From positions 62,001-126,000 of the forward strand of contig NZ_PEKX01000007.1 in assembly GCF_002796985.1 (NCBI RefSeq): a stretch of 64,000 nt of DNA, in the 5' to 3' direction. Of this stretch, positions 25,116 to 33,560 are shown piece after piece. This DNA comes from Pseudomonas sp. Lineage in GTDB: Bacteria > Pseudomonadota > Gammaproteobacteria > Pseudomonadales > Pseudomonadaceae. Every line of letters begins with the position of its first letter. Within the stretch, counting starts at the first letter, position 1. The translations under genes and the position numbers were made by a program. The notes below the pieces were generated by a model. The model saw only the letters and a list, made by a program, of their open reading frames with translations, searched no databases and was not told the DNA's origin.

Positions 25116-26717
25116 TTACTTGCCTACGCTGACGCCGTAGAACGAGTTCAGCGCGAACGGGCTGATCTTGAAGTCCTGCACCGTCTTGCGCATTGGCTGG
25201 TACACGGTGGAGTGGGCGATCGGGGTGATCGGCACCTGCTCCTTGAGAATGTGCTGGGCCTGTTTGTACAGCTCGGTGCGCTTGGCCTGATCCGGGGTGC
25301 GTTTGGCGGCGACTATCAGTTTGTCGTAGGACTTGTCGCACCATTCCGAATAGTTGTTGCCACCCACTGCATCGCAGCCGTAGAGAGTGCCGAGCCAGTT
25401 GTCCGGGTCACCGTTGTCGCCGCTCCAACCGATCAGCATGGCGTCGTGCTCACCGGCTTTGGCGCGCTTGATGTACTCGCCCCACTCGTAGGTAACGATC
25501 TTCGCCTTGATGCCGACCTTGGCCCAGTCGGACTGCAGCATCTCGGCCATCAGCTTGGCGTTGGGGTTGTACGGGCGCTGTACCGGCATGGCCCACAGGG
25601 TGATCTCGGTGCCTTCGGCGACGCCGGCCTTCTTCAGTAGTTCCTTGGCTTTTTCCGGATCGAAAGCCGGGTCCTTGATGCTGTCGTCGTAGGACCACTG
25701 AGTCGGCGGCATGCCGTTCACGGCCAACTGGCCGGCGCCCTGGTAGACGGCGTCGATGATCGCCTTCTTGTTCACCGCCATGTCCAGTGCCTGGCGTACT
25801 TCCAGCTTGTCGAATGGCTTGTGCTGGACGTTGTAGGCGATGTAGCCGAGGTTGAAGCCCGGCTGCGACGGCATGTCCAGGTTCGGGTCCTTCTTCAGCG
25901 AATCCAGATCGGCCGGACGCGGGAAGAGGGTGATCTGGCATTCGTTGGCCTTGAGCTTCTGCATGCGCACCGAGGCGTCGGTGTTGATGGCGAAGATCAG
26001 GTTGTCGATCTTCACCTCACCCTTGTTCCAGTAGTCCGGGTTGGCCTTGAAGCGGATCATCGCGTCTTTCTGGTAGCGACTGAACACGAACGGGCCGGTG
26101 CCGATCGGCTTCTGGTTGATATCGGCGGCCTTGCCCTGCTTGAGCAACTGGTCGGCGTATTCGCCGGACTGGATCGAGGCGAAGCTCATCGCCAGGTTCT
26201 GGATGAACGCGGCGTCGACTTCGTTGAGGGTGAACTTGACGGTGTGGTCGTCGACCTTCTCCACCTTGGCGATGTTCGCGTCCATGCCCATGTCGGTGAA
26301 GTAGGGGAATTCGGTCTGGTACGCCTTACGGAACGGATGGTTCTTGTCGAGCATGCGGTTGAAGGTGAACAGCACGTCGTCGGCGTTGAACTCGCGGGTC
26401 GGCTTGAAATAGTCGGTGGTATGGAACTTCACACCGGAACGCAGGTGGAAGGTGTAGGTCTTGCCGTCGTCGGATACATCCCATTTTTCTGCCAGCCCGG
26501 GGATGACCTGGGTGCCGCCGCGCTCGAACTGGGTGAGGCGGTTGAAGACCGTCTCGGCCGAGGCATCGAAGTCGGTGCCGGTGGTGTATTGGCCGGGATC
26601 GAAGCCCGCGGGGCTGCCTTCGGAGCAGTAGACCAGGTTGTTGGCGGCGTGGGCGAGCGGGGCGCTGGCGATCAGCCCAGCGGCAATCATGGCGCGGATG
26701 ACGGCGTTCTTACGCAT
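25116..26717 (-). CDS. dppA1: dipeptide-binding periplasmic protein DppA1
   Basis: A 533-residue family-5 solute-binding protein with a signal peptide (about 1-24, AHA-AN) followed by LVYCSEGSPAGFDPGQYTTGTDFDA, and GWSGDNGDPDNWLGTLYGCDAVGGNNYSEW near the end. It is very close to DppA3 along its whole length. AGAGG is 5 bases before the ATG. It heads the dppA1-dppA2 pair. No TTCAG-N5-CTGAA motif was seen upstream, so it may be controlled differently from dppA3. Confidence 0.93.
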   Translation of the reverse strand: MRKNAVIRAMIAAGLIASAPLAHAANNLVYCSEGSPAGFDPGQYTTGTDFDASAETVFNRLTQFERGGTQVIPGLAEKWDVSDDGKTYTFHLRSGVKFHTTDYFKPTREFNADDVLFTFNRMLDKNHPFRKAYQTEFPYFTDMGMDANIAKVEKVDDHTVKFTLNEVDAAFIQNLAMSFASIQSGEYADQLLKQGKAADINQKPIGTGPFVFSRYQKDAMIRFKANPDYWNKGEVKIDNLIFAINTDASVRMQKLKANECQITLFPRPADLDSLKKDPNLDMPSQPGFNLGYIAYNVQHKPFDKLEVRQALDMAVNKKAIIDAVYQGAGQLAVNGMPPTQWSYDDSIKDPAFDPEKAKELLKKAGVAEGTEITLWAMPVQRPYNPNAKLMAEMLQSDWAKVGIKAKIVTYEWGEYIKRAKAGEHDAMLIGWSGDNGDPDNWLGTLYGCDAVGGNNYSEWCDKSYDKLIVAAKRTPDQAKRTELYKQAQHILKEQVPITPIAHSTVYQPMRKTVQDFKISPFALNSFYGVSVGK

Positions 26718-26939
26718 ACAAACCTCTATTTATTCTGGTTGTCATCGAGGGGCAGCCTTGTGGGCTGCGTTGCGTGAAGCTATGCACGGCATGTGCCGGG
26801 CGCAAGCGGCTGACCGGGATGAGTGTAGAAGTTGTGACGCGGGTGCAAGGGAATGTCGCAATTTCGACAATGGGAACCGTGCGGTGGGGTGGCGGCGCCC
26901 CGACTCCTGGGAACGCCGCGCTGGAAGAGGCCTTGGGTG
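26718..26939. other. intergenic region upstream of dppA1
   Basis: These 222 bases separate the dppA1 start from the 3' end of the SIMPL gene and must contain the dppA1 promoter. I see no convincing palindrome, REP element or terminator in it. Confidence 0.5.
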
Positions 26940-27656
26940 TTACGGCATCTGCACCTCGATCGTGCCGTCGGCGCTGACGGTGACCTGGCTGGTGCCGGCT
27001 TCGATTTCCTGTGCCGGGGCACCGCCGTAGCTGTCGGCTTTCATAGCCGCCATGCGCATCACTGGCATCGGGCGCGGTGCGCCAGAGGTGTTCAGGTTCA
27101 GGCTGACCAGCTTGTAGCCCTTGCCGCCGAGCGCATCGGTAAGCACCTGGGCACGGGCCTTGAAGGCATCCACGGCGCCTTTCATCAGCGCGTCTTCGTT
27201 CTTCGCGCGGGTGCCGTCGGCGATGCTGAAGTTCATGCTGCCCATCTTCAGGCTGCCCAGCAGGTCGGCGGTGAGTTGCGAGAGAGCGGCGAAGTCGGCG
27301 CTTTCCAGGCGCACTTCCGCACGCTCGCGCCAGGCGGTGATCTTCTGGCCCTTGTCGTCATACACCGGGTAGCTGTTGCGGCTGCCCAGGCTGACGGTCA
27401 CGCCCTTCACCTTGCGCGCTCGTTCCAGCGCCGCGTTCAGCGCCGTGGTGGTGTCGGCCGCCAGCTTCGCCGGGTCGCTGGCCTGACCTTCGCTGAACAG
27501 GGTCACATGCATCAGGTCGTGGGCGACTTCCTGGCTGACCTCGGCGCGCAGCGAAACCTGGTTGTAGCGAGGTTCGTCTGCCAGGGCTCCCAGGCTGGTG
27601 GCGCACAGGGCGATGGCGGCGGCGATGGCGGTGAAGGGTTTCTTCAGTACAGACAT
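26940..27656 (-). CDS. periplasmic SIMPL (DUF541) domain protein
   Basis: A 238-residue protein with a clear signal peptide (about 1-25, LGALA-DE) and a SIMPL/DUF541 domain filling the rest, including RYNQVSLRAEVSQEVAHDLMHVTLFSE and the C-terminal TSQVTVSADGTIEVQ strand. AAGGAG before the ATG at 27656 sets the start. SIMPL proteins are oligomeric periplasmic or outer-membrane-associated proteins with poorly defined roles in oxidative or envelope stress. From memory it corresponds to PA4495. It is divergent from roxS. Confidence 0.87.
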   Translation of the reverse strand: MSVLKKPFTAIAAAIALCATSLGALADEPRYNQVSLRAEVSQEVAHDLMHVTLFSEGQASDPAKLAADTTTALNAALERARKVKGVTVSLGSRNSYPVYDDKGQKITAWRERAEVRLESADFAALSQLTADLLGSLKMGSMNFSIADGTRAKNEDALMKGAVDAFKARAQVLTDALGGKGYKLVSLNLNTSGAPRPMPVMRMAAMKADSYGGAPAQEIEAGTSQVTVSADGTIEVQMP

Positions 27657-27890
27657 GGATGACTCCTTGCTCCAGAAAAGGTCCGGGGCCACAGCTTAGT
27701 CGTAGAGGCTGTGGCGAGGACTGTCAGACCCTTTGACGAGGATTGGTTCGCAAACGGGTCAAGGGTGGGTGTCACCAATTGTTTCGGACTGAGGCGGCGG
27801 TCACAGGATGCGCTGGGGTATGCTGTGGCGCTATGCCGCATAAAGGGGAAGGGGCTCTTGGCTATACTCGCGCAAATTCCGGAATTCACC

Positions 27891-29147
27891 ATGCGCCCAC
27901 CGGTTTTCCAGCTTTCCGCCAGTCGTCAGAACCTTCTGCATCTGACGCTCATCCGTATTCTCGTGCTTGCCGCCCAGGCCGGTTCGGTCGGGCTTGCCTA
28001 CAAGGCCCAGCTGATCCAACTGCCCTGGCTCGCGCTCGGCGTGACCATCGGCATCTCCCTCGTGCTCTGCCTGGGCACTGCGCTGCGTCTGCGCGGCCCG
28101 TGGCCGGTGACTGAACTCGAGTACGCCGTGCAGTTGGCCTGCGACCTGGTCATCCACAGCGTGCTGCTCTATTACTCGGGCGGCTCGAGCAACCCCTTCG
28201 TCTCCTACTACCTGGTGCCGCTGACCATTGCTGCGGCGACCCTGCCGTGGCTCTACACCATTGCCCTGGCTGGCCTCGCGCTGGCCAGCTACACGGTGCT
28301 GCTGGTGTGGTTCCACCCGCTGGAGATGGCGGCCGGGCAGCGCGACAACCTGCTGATCTACGGCATGTGGTTGAGCTTCGCCCTGGCCGCCGCGCTGATC
28401 ACCTTCTTCGTCGCCCGCATGTCCGAATCCCTGCGTCGGCAGGAGCAACTGCAAGCCCAGCGCCGCGAAGAAGGCATGCGCGACCAGCAACTGCTGGCGG
28501 TGGCGACCCAGGCTGCCGGTGCCGCCCATGAACTGGGCACGCCGCTGGCGACCATGAGCGTATTGCTCAAGGAATTGCGCCAGACCAATACGGACCAGCC
28601 CATGCTGCAGGAAGATCTCGCCCTGCTGCAGGAGCAGGTCAAGCTGTGCAAGGACACCCTGCAGCACCTGGTGCGGGCCGCCGAAGCGGATCGTCGCCAG
28701 GCGGTGGAAGAACAGGGTGCCAATGAGTGGGTCGAGGCGGTGCTGCGGCGCTGGCACCTGATGCGCCCGGAAGCGAGCTACCGCTACCAGATTCTCGGCA
28801 AGGGCAAGGCGCCACGGATGACTCCGCCGACCGACCTGAGCCAGGCGCTGCTGAACCTGCTGAACAATGCTACCGACGCTTGCCCGGACGACCTGGACAT
28901 CCGCATCGACTGGGATGCCGGGGAAATCTGCCTGAGCATTCGCGACCAGGGGCCTGGTGTGCCGCTGGCGATTGCCGAGCAGCTGGGCAAACCGTTCTTT
29001 ACCACCAAGGGCAAGGGTTTCGGCCTGGGGTTGTTCCTCAGCCAGGCCAGCGTGACCCGCGCGGGTGGTACGGTGAAGTTGTATAACCACGAAGATGGCG
29101 GCACTCTGACCGAGTTGCGTCTGCCCAGAAGCTATGGCGTGGCCTGA
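27891..29147 (+). CDS. roxS: redox-sensing histidine kinase RoxS (RegB/PrrB family)
   Basis: A 418-residue membrane kinase with about six helices in the first 175 residues, including the RegB quinone-binding box GGSSNPF (97-103). The H-box AAHELGTPLATM has phosphoacceptor H213, a cysteine C253 (KLCKDTL) aligns with the redox-active cysteine of RegB, and N and G boxes follow (LLNNATDA, FGLGLFLS). It controls respiratory genes such as the cyanide-insensitive oxidase in Pseudomonas. ATG 27891 lacks a good ribosome-binding site; an in-frame TTG at 27858 with GGAAGGGG just upstream is a real alternative. Confidence 0.92.
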   Translation: MRPPVFQLSASRQNLLHLTLIRILVLAAQAGSVGLAYKAQLIQLPWLALGVTIGISLVLCLGTALRLRGPWPVTELEYAVQLACDLVIHSVLLYYSGGSSNPFVSYYLVPLTIAAATLPWLYTIALAGLALASYTVLLVWFHPLEMAAGQRDNLLIYGMWLSFALAAALITFFVARMSESLRRQEQLQAQRREEGMRDQQLLAVATQAAGAAHELGTPLATMSVLLKELRQTNTDQPMLQEDLALLQEQVKLCKDTLQHLVRAAEADRRQAVEEQGANEWVEAVLRRWHLMRPEASYRYQILGKGKAPRMTPPTDLSQALLNLLNNATDACPDDLDIRIDWDAGEICLSIRDQGPGVPLAIAEQLGKPFFTTKGKGFGLGLFLSQASVTRAGGTVKLYNHEDGGTLTELRLPRSYGVA

Positions 29148-29171
29148 TCGCCGCGCCCGCGAGGAAGTACC

Positions 29172-29732
29172 ATGAGCGAAGAAATCCTGTTCGAAGGCGA
29201 AGAGCAGCCCCACCTGCTGCTGGTGGACGACGATGCCACCTTTACCCGCGTCATGGCCCGCGCCATGACCCGTCGCGGGTTGCGGGTGTCGGTCGCCGGC
29301 TCCGCCGAGGAAGGTTTGGCCATGGCCAAGGAAGATCTGCCCGACTACGCCGTGCTGGACCTGAAGATGGACGGCGACTCCGGTCTGGTGCTGCTGCCCA
29401 AGCTGCTCGAACTGGATGCCGAGATGCGTGTGGTGATCCTCACCGGTTACTCCAGCATCGCCACTGCGGTGGAGGCCATCAAGCGCGGCGCCACCAACTA
29501 CCTGTGCAAACCCGCCGATGCCGACGACGTGCTGACCGCACTGCTGTCACAACACGCGAACCTGGATACCCTGGTACCGGAAAACCCCATGTCGGTGGAC
29601 CGTCTGCAGTGGGAACATATCCAGCGCGTGCTTGCCGAACATGACGGCAACATCTCCGCGACCGCCCGTGCGCTGGGTATGCACCGGCGCACATTGCAAC
29701 GCAAGCTGCAGAAGCGCCCGGTGAGGCGTTAA
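29172..29732 (+). CDS. roxR: response regulator RoxR (RegA/ActR family)
   Basis: A 186-residue two-domain regulator: a receiver (about 14-130) with the acidic pocket D19-D20-D21 and phosphoacceptor D63 (VLDLKMDG), then a Fis-type helix-turn-helix (about 140-183, NISATARALGMHRRTLQRKLQKR). The short Fis-only output domain without an AAA module is typical of RegA/PrrA/RoxR. It lies 24 bases after roxS and is followed by a strong terminator, so roxSR forms a closed operon. Confidence 0.94.
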   Translation: MSEEILFEGEEQPHLLLVDDDATFTRVMARAMTRRGLRVSVAGSAEEGLAMAKEDLPDYAVLDLKMDGDSGLVLLPKLLELDAEMRVVILTGYSSIATAVEAIKRGATNYLCKPADADDVLTALLSQHANLDTLVPENPMSVDRLQWEHIQRVLAEHDGNISATARALGMHRRTLQRKLQKRPVRR

Positions 29733-29748
29733 GCGATCGATAACAGGA

Positions 29749-29775
29749 AGGAGCGCCAATGAGCGCTCCTTTTTA
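29749..29775 (+). terminator. rho-independent terminator after roxSR
   Basis: AGGAGCGC-CAATGA-GCGCTCCT forms an 8-bp stem followed by TTTTATTT, 16 bases after the roxR stop. It separates roxSR from the ABC transporter gene starting at 29799. Confidence 0.9.
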
Positions 29776-29798
29776 TTTCCAGCCGTGCGAGCCGACCT

Positions 29799-31532
29799 AT
29801 GACTGACAGCGCCGAGTATCGGGCTGCGAACGACGCCGTTCGCAGCCGCTTCTTCCACCGAGTCTGGCAGCTCACCGCACCTTACTGGCGCAGCGAAGAG
29901 AAGGGCATGGCCTGGCTGCTGCTGATCGTGGTGATCGCCCTGTCGCTGGTCGGCGTGGCCCTCAGCGTCTGGCTCAACAGCTGGTACCGCGACTTCTACA
30001 ACGCCCTGCAGAACAAGGACCTGAAGAGCTTCATCCACCTGATGCTGATGTTCAGCGGGATTGCCGCAGTGTTCATCCTCACGGCGGTCTATCGGCTGTA
30101 CCTGACGCAGATGCTCACCATCCGCTGGCGCCGCTGGCTGACGGAGAAACACTTTGCCGCCTGGCTGGGTGACAAGAACTACTACCGCCTTGAGCAGCGC
30201 GGGCACACCGACAACCCCGACCAGCGTCTTTCCGAGGACCTCAACAGCTTCACCGACACCACCCTGACGCTCGGCCTGGGCCTGATCCGCAACATCGTCA
30301 GCCTGGTGTCCTTCTCGGTGATCCTCTGGGGTGTGTCCGGCAGCATCGAGCTCTTCGGCATCAGCATTCCCGGCTACATGTTCTGGGCGGCACTGCTCTA
30401 CGCCGCGGTCGGCAGCTGGCTGACCCACCTCATCGCACGTCGCCTGATCGGCCTGAACAACCGCCAGCAACGCTATGAGGCGGACCTGCGTTTCGGCCTG
30501 GTGCGGGTACGCGAGAACGCTGAAAGCATCGCCCTGTACAACGGCGAGGCCAACGAGAGCACGCGCCTGATGGGGCGCTTCCGCAACGTCTGGGGCAACT
30601 TCTGGGAACTGATGAAGGTGCAGAAGCGCCTGACCTTCTTCAGCTCCGGCTATGCCCAGATCGCCACCGTGTTTCCCTTCATCGTCGCCGCGCCGCGCTA
30701 CTTCTCCGGGCAGATCCAGTTGGGCGAACTCATGCAGATCAACTCCGCCTTCGGCAACGTGCAGGATGGCCTGAGCTGGTTCATCGACGCCTACGCCAGC
30801 CTCGCCAGCTGGCGCGCCACCTGCGACCGTCTGCTGAGCTTCCGCTCTGCCATGGACGAAACCGCCCACGAGTCCGCCAACATCGACGTGCGCAAGACCG
30901 GCGACAACCTGCAACTGCACAACCTCACCCTGAGCCTGGGCAACGGTCGCGAACTGCTGCAACCCACCAGCCTGGCGTTGAATCCCGGCGAGCACGTGCT
31001 GATCGGCGGCCCTTCCGGCGGCGGCAAGAGTACTCTGCTGCGCGCGATGAGCGGCCTGTGGCGCTACGGCAGCGGCGTGGTGCAGATGCCCGACGCACGC
31101 AGCCTGTTCGTCCCGCAGAAACCCTACCTGCCGATCGGCACCCTGGCCGAGGCGCTCTGCTACCCGGAGGCGGGCGACCGGCACGCCCCCGAGCAGTTGA
31201 AGCAGGTGCTGCACCTGTGCCGCCTGGATTCTCTGGTGCCGCGTCTGGACGAGGCGGATCACTGGCAACGCGTCCTCTCCCCCGGCGAGCAGCAACGCCT
31301 GGCCATCGCCCGAGCGCTGCTCTATGCGCCGCAATGGCTGTTCCTCGACGAGGCGACGTCCGCGCTGGATGAAACCGACGAGGCCGCGCTCTACCAGGTG
31401 TTGCTGGAGGAGTTGCCGGGCGTCACCCTGGTCAGCATTGGTCATCGCGTCAGCCTGAAGCGATTCCACCCGCGTCAGTTGCGTCTGGAGGAGCATCGTT
31501 TGCAGGAGATAGAGTCGGTTTTACCCGCGTGA
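29799..31532 (+). CDS. SbmA/BacA-like ABC exporter with fused ATPase (YddA family)
   Basis: A 577-residue half-transporter. The N-terminal membrane domain (about 25-320) matches the SbmA/BacA type (SWYRDFYNALQNKDLKSFIHL, TIRWRRWLTEKHFAAWL and a D-N-P-D-Q-R motif). The C-terminal ABC ATPase has Walker A GGPSGGGKST (about 402), signature LSPGEQQRLAIARAL and Walker B WLFLDEATSALDE. YddA-family proteins are inner-membrane homodimers linked to uptake or export of peptides, B12 or long-chain fatty acids; the substrate here is unknown. It has its own unit downstream of the roxSR terminator. I do not recall this gene between roxR and mag in PAO1. Confidence 0.88.
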   Translation: MTDSAEYRAANDAVRSRFFHRVWQLTAPYWRSEEKGMAWLLLIVVIALSLVGVALSVWLNSWYRDFYNALQNKDLKSFIHLMLMFSGIAAVFILTAVYRLYLTQMLTIRWRRWLTEKHFAAWLGDKNYYRLEQRGHTDNPDQRLSEDLNSFTDTTLTLGLGLIRNIVSLVSFSVILWGVSGSIELFGISIPGYMFWAALLYAAVGSWLTHLIARRLIGLNNRQQRYEADLRFGLVRVRENAESIALYNGEANESTRLMGRFRNVWGNFWELMKVQKRLTFFSSGYAQIATVFPFIVAAPRYFSGQIQLGELMQINSAFGNVQDGLSWFIDAYASLASWRATCDRLLSFRSAMDETAHESANIDVRKTGDNLQLHNLTLSLGNGRELLQPTSLALNPGEHVLIGGPSGGGKSTLLRAMSGLWRYGSGVVQMPDARSLFVPQKPYLPIGTLAEALCYPEAGDRHAPEQLKQVLHLCRLDSLVPRLDEADHWQRVLSPGEQQRLAIARALLYAPQWLFLDEATSALDETDEAALYQVLLEELPGVTLVSIGHRVSLKRFHPRQLRLEEHRLQEIESVLPA

Positions 31533-31702
31533 TGGCAGTTTGATTCACTGGAATAATGTGATCCCGTTAGTGGGAAACATCTGAAAGTCTTCTCAGACAG
31601 GATGATTTCTTCTTATTTATTTACATATTTCAGTGTTTAGTCGCTGCGAAGTTTTCAATAACAGGTACCCTGTGCAACCCCGGCGGCCACCCCGTCGGGC
31701 GA
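31533..31702. other. AT-rich intergenic region
   Basis: These 170 bases are far more AT-rich than their surroundings, especially 31600-31665 (TTCTTATTTATTTACATAT). They lie between the ABC exporter and the M23 peptidase gene and probably hold the promoter of the M23-bactofilin module. TCTGA-N8-TCAGA at about 31580 could be a weak terminator stem. No firm boxes can be assigned. Confidence 0.45.
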
Positions 31703-32692
31703 ATGCATTTCAACGGTACCGCTATGAAATCCCTTTCCCCGTCACGGCAGGCGCTGACCCGCTCCGACCTGAGCCTGATCAACACGCGCCGGTATGTGCT
31801 GGGTGCTGCCTGCGTGTCGCTGGTCCTCGCCGCGGCTGCCTTCGCTGGCGGGCTGTGGATCGGACGGGGGCAGGCCGAACCGGTGATGGTGCCGGTGGTG
31901 CAGTCCGACGAAGCGCCGGACGAGTCCGGCGAGCGTTTTGCAGCCGAGCGGATCGGCGAGTTGACTGGCCGCCTGCAGGTCCTGGAGAAAGACGCGGACT
32001 ACCTGCTCAAGGCCGTTGACAGTCACGCGGAAATCGCCCGCAAGCTGTCCAGGGTCGATCCGGAACTGGTACCCACTCCCAAGGCCAAACCGACCACTGC
32101 ACGAAGCGAGGGAGGCATCCTGCTGCCTCCCAGGGCCTGCGTCGACCCGCTGCCGGCTGCTGCCGCCGATCTGGAGCGCAACGAGCAGTCGGCCAAATGT
32201 CTGCGCCGGGTCTTCGACCTGCTGATGGACCAGGTGGCCCGCCGCAATGCCGACTTCATGGCAATTCCGGCGCGCCGCCCGCTGGAGCAGGCTCGCCTCG
32301 GTTCGCCCTTTGGCAACCGTGTCGACCCATTCAATCGCCACCTGGCGTTCCATTCCGGCCAGGACTTCTCGGCACCCACCGGAAGCCCGATCCATGCGGC
32401 CGCCGGAGGCCGGGTGATAGTGGCGGGGCCGAACCCGTCCTACGGCAATCGCGTTGAGATCGACCATGGCAATGGCCTGGTGACCCGCTACGCCCACGCC
32501 TCCAAGCTGCTGGTGAAGGTGGGGAATGTCGTGCTGCCGGGGCAGGAGATCGCCAAGGTTGGCTCCACCGGGCGATCTACCGGGCCGCACCTGCATTTTG
32601 AAGTGCTTTACCACGGCGAATTCGTCGACCCGCAGAACTTCCTTTCCCTGGGCGGCATGGAGATCGACAGCGATGGCCTGGCCACGGACTAA
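31703..32692 (+). CDS. M23-family (LytM) peptidoglycan endopeptidase
   Basis: A 329-residue envelope protein with one N-terminal membrane helix (about 35-60), a periplasmic helical linker (about 75-210) and a C-terminal Peptidase_M23 domain. The zinc ligands are present: H217-x3-D221 (HSGQD) and H296-x-H298 (HLHFEV), with an R-Y-A-H motif between them, so it is predicted to be an active D,D-endopeptidase rather than a degenerate LytM activator. The second in-frame ATG at 31724 (MKSLSPSRQ) is an equally plausible start. Its stop overlaps the next gene by 20 bases; that gene and a bactofilin complete the module. Confidence 0.9.
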   Translation: MHFNGTAMKSLSPSRQALTRSDLSLINTRRYVLGAACVSLVLAAAAFAGGLWIGRGQAEPVMVPVVQSDEAPDESGERFAAERIGELTGRLQVLEKDADYLLKAVDSHAEIARKLSRVDPELVPTPKAKPTTARSEGGILLPPRACVDPLPAAAADLERNEQSAKCLRRVFDLLMDQVARRNADFMAIPARRPLEQARLGSPFGNRVDPFNRHLAFHSGQDFSAPTGSPIHAAAGGRVIVAGPNPSYGNRVEIDHGNGLVTRYAHASKLLVKVGNVVLPGQEIAKVGSTGRSTGPHLHFEVLYHGEFVDPQNFLSLGGMEIDSDGLATD

Positions 32693-33038
32693 GCGGCCTT
32701 CCACCCGCCAACTGCTGCGCGCCGAGCACCGCCCCCACGTTCCCCGTGGCTTTGCCTGGCTGGGCTGGGCGGCGTTGATCCTGCTGATCCTGGCCGCGCT
32801 GATTTTGGCCGGCTGGCAGCTACGCGTTCGCGACGGTGGTCAGATGCGCGAGCGTATCGATGCGCTCGAGGCACAGAACGCCGAGTTGACGCAGACGCTG
32901 GAGGAAAAGCGCCTGCAAGCCGAGGAGGAGCGCGCCAACCGCGAGCAACTGATGCTGCGGATCGACGCGATGTCCGCCGAGATCAAGAAACTCAAGACCG
33001 AGCTGGCCTTCTTTCGCCAGCAGAAACCTGGCAAGTAG
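32673..33038 (+). CDS. single-pass membrane protein with C-terminal coiled coil
   Basis: A 121-residue protein with a basic N-terminus (about 1-25), one membrane helix (about 28-48, WLGWAALILLILAALILAGW) and a long heptad-rich coiled coil (about 55-115, ending KKLKTELAFFRQQKPGK). The start at 32673 lies inside the end of the M23 gene (20-base overlap), indicating coupling, and the bactofilin gene follows 18 bases later. The topology suits a linker between cytoplasmic bactofilin and the periplasmic hydrolase. No named family was recognised. Confidence 0.82.
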   Translation: MAWPRTKRPSTRQLLRAEHRPHVPRGFAWLGWAALILLILAALILAGWQLRVRDGGQMRERIDALEAQNAELTQTLEEKRLQAEEERANREQLMLRIDAMSAEIKKLKTELAFFRQQKPGK

Positions 33039-33056
33039 TACGCGCGAGGAATTGCG

Positions 33057-33491
33057 ATGTTCAGCAGCAGTAAGAAGAAGGGCCCGCAGGTATCGGTGGA
33101 CAAGTTCTCCAGCCTGCTCTCGGGCAATGTCGATCTGGTCGGCGACATGCAGTTCCAGGACGGCTTGAAGATCCTTGGCACGGTGAAGGGCAACGTCTGC
33201 CACAAGCCTGGTGCGGCGAGCCTGCTCGCGCTCAGTGCGGAAGGTCGGATCGAGGGCAACGTCAGCAGCTACGACGCACTGATCGACGGCACCATCGTCG
33301 GCGACCTCTACGTCGAGCACCTGCTGGAGCTGCATTCCAACGCGCGAGTGATCGGCAATATCCAGTACCGCCAGCTGAGCATGGAAAACGGCGCCACGGT
33401 GGACGGCAAACTGACCCGCCTGGCCGACGGCGAAGTACCTAAGCCGCTGGAACTGCCGGCTCCGGTGCGCGAAGAGGCAGCCGAAGCCTGA
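33057..33491 (+). CDS. bactofilin (polymer-forming cytoskeletal protein)
   Basis: A 144-residue protein consisting of a central bactofilin beta-helix (about 15-115) with the repeating hydrophobic pattern DLVGDMQFQDGLKILGTVKGNV, EGRIEGNV, IDGTIVGDL and VIGNIQY, flanked by short disordered tails. Bactofilins polymerise without nucleotide at the membrane and localise peptidoglycan enzymes. It is the last gene of the module with an M23 peptidase and a membrane coiled-coil protein, an arrangement resembling the bactofilin-M23 pairs (CcmA-Csd) that set cell curvature in other proteobacteria. Confidence 0.92.
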   Translation: MFSSSKKKGPQVSVDKFSSLLSGNVDLVGDMQFQDGLKILGTVKGNVCHKPGAASLLALSAEGRIEGNVSSYDALIDGTIVGDLYVEHLLELHSNARVIGNIQYRQLSMENGATVDGKLTRLADGEVPKPLELPAPVREEAAEA

Positions 33492-33560
33492 TTTGCCCCC
33501 GCGAGGTGGGTACTTAGCTTGCTATGATTGTCGCCCCCACCGCCAAGACCCTCCCGCGCC

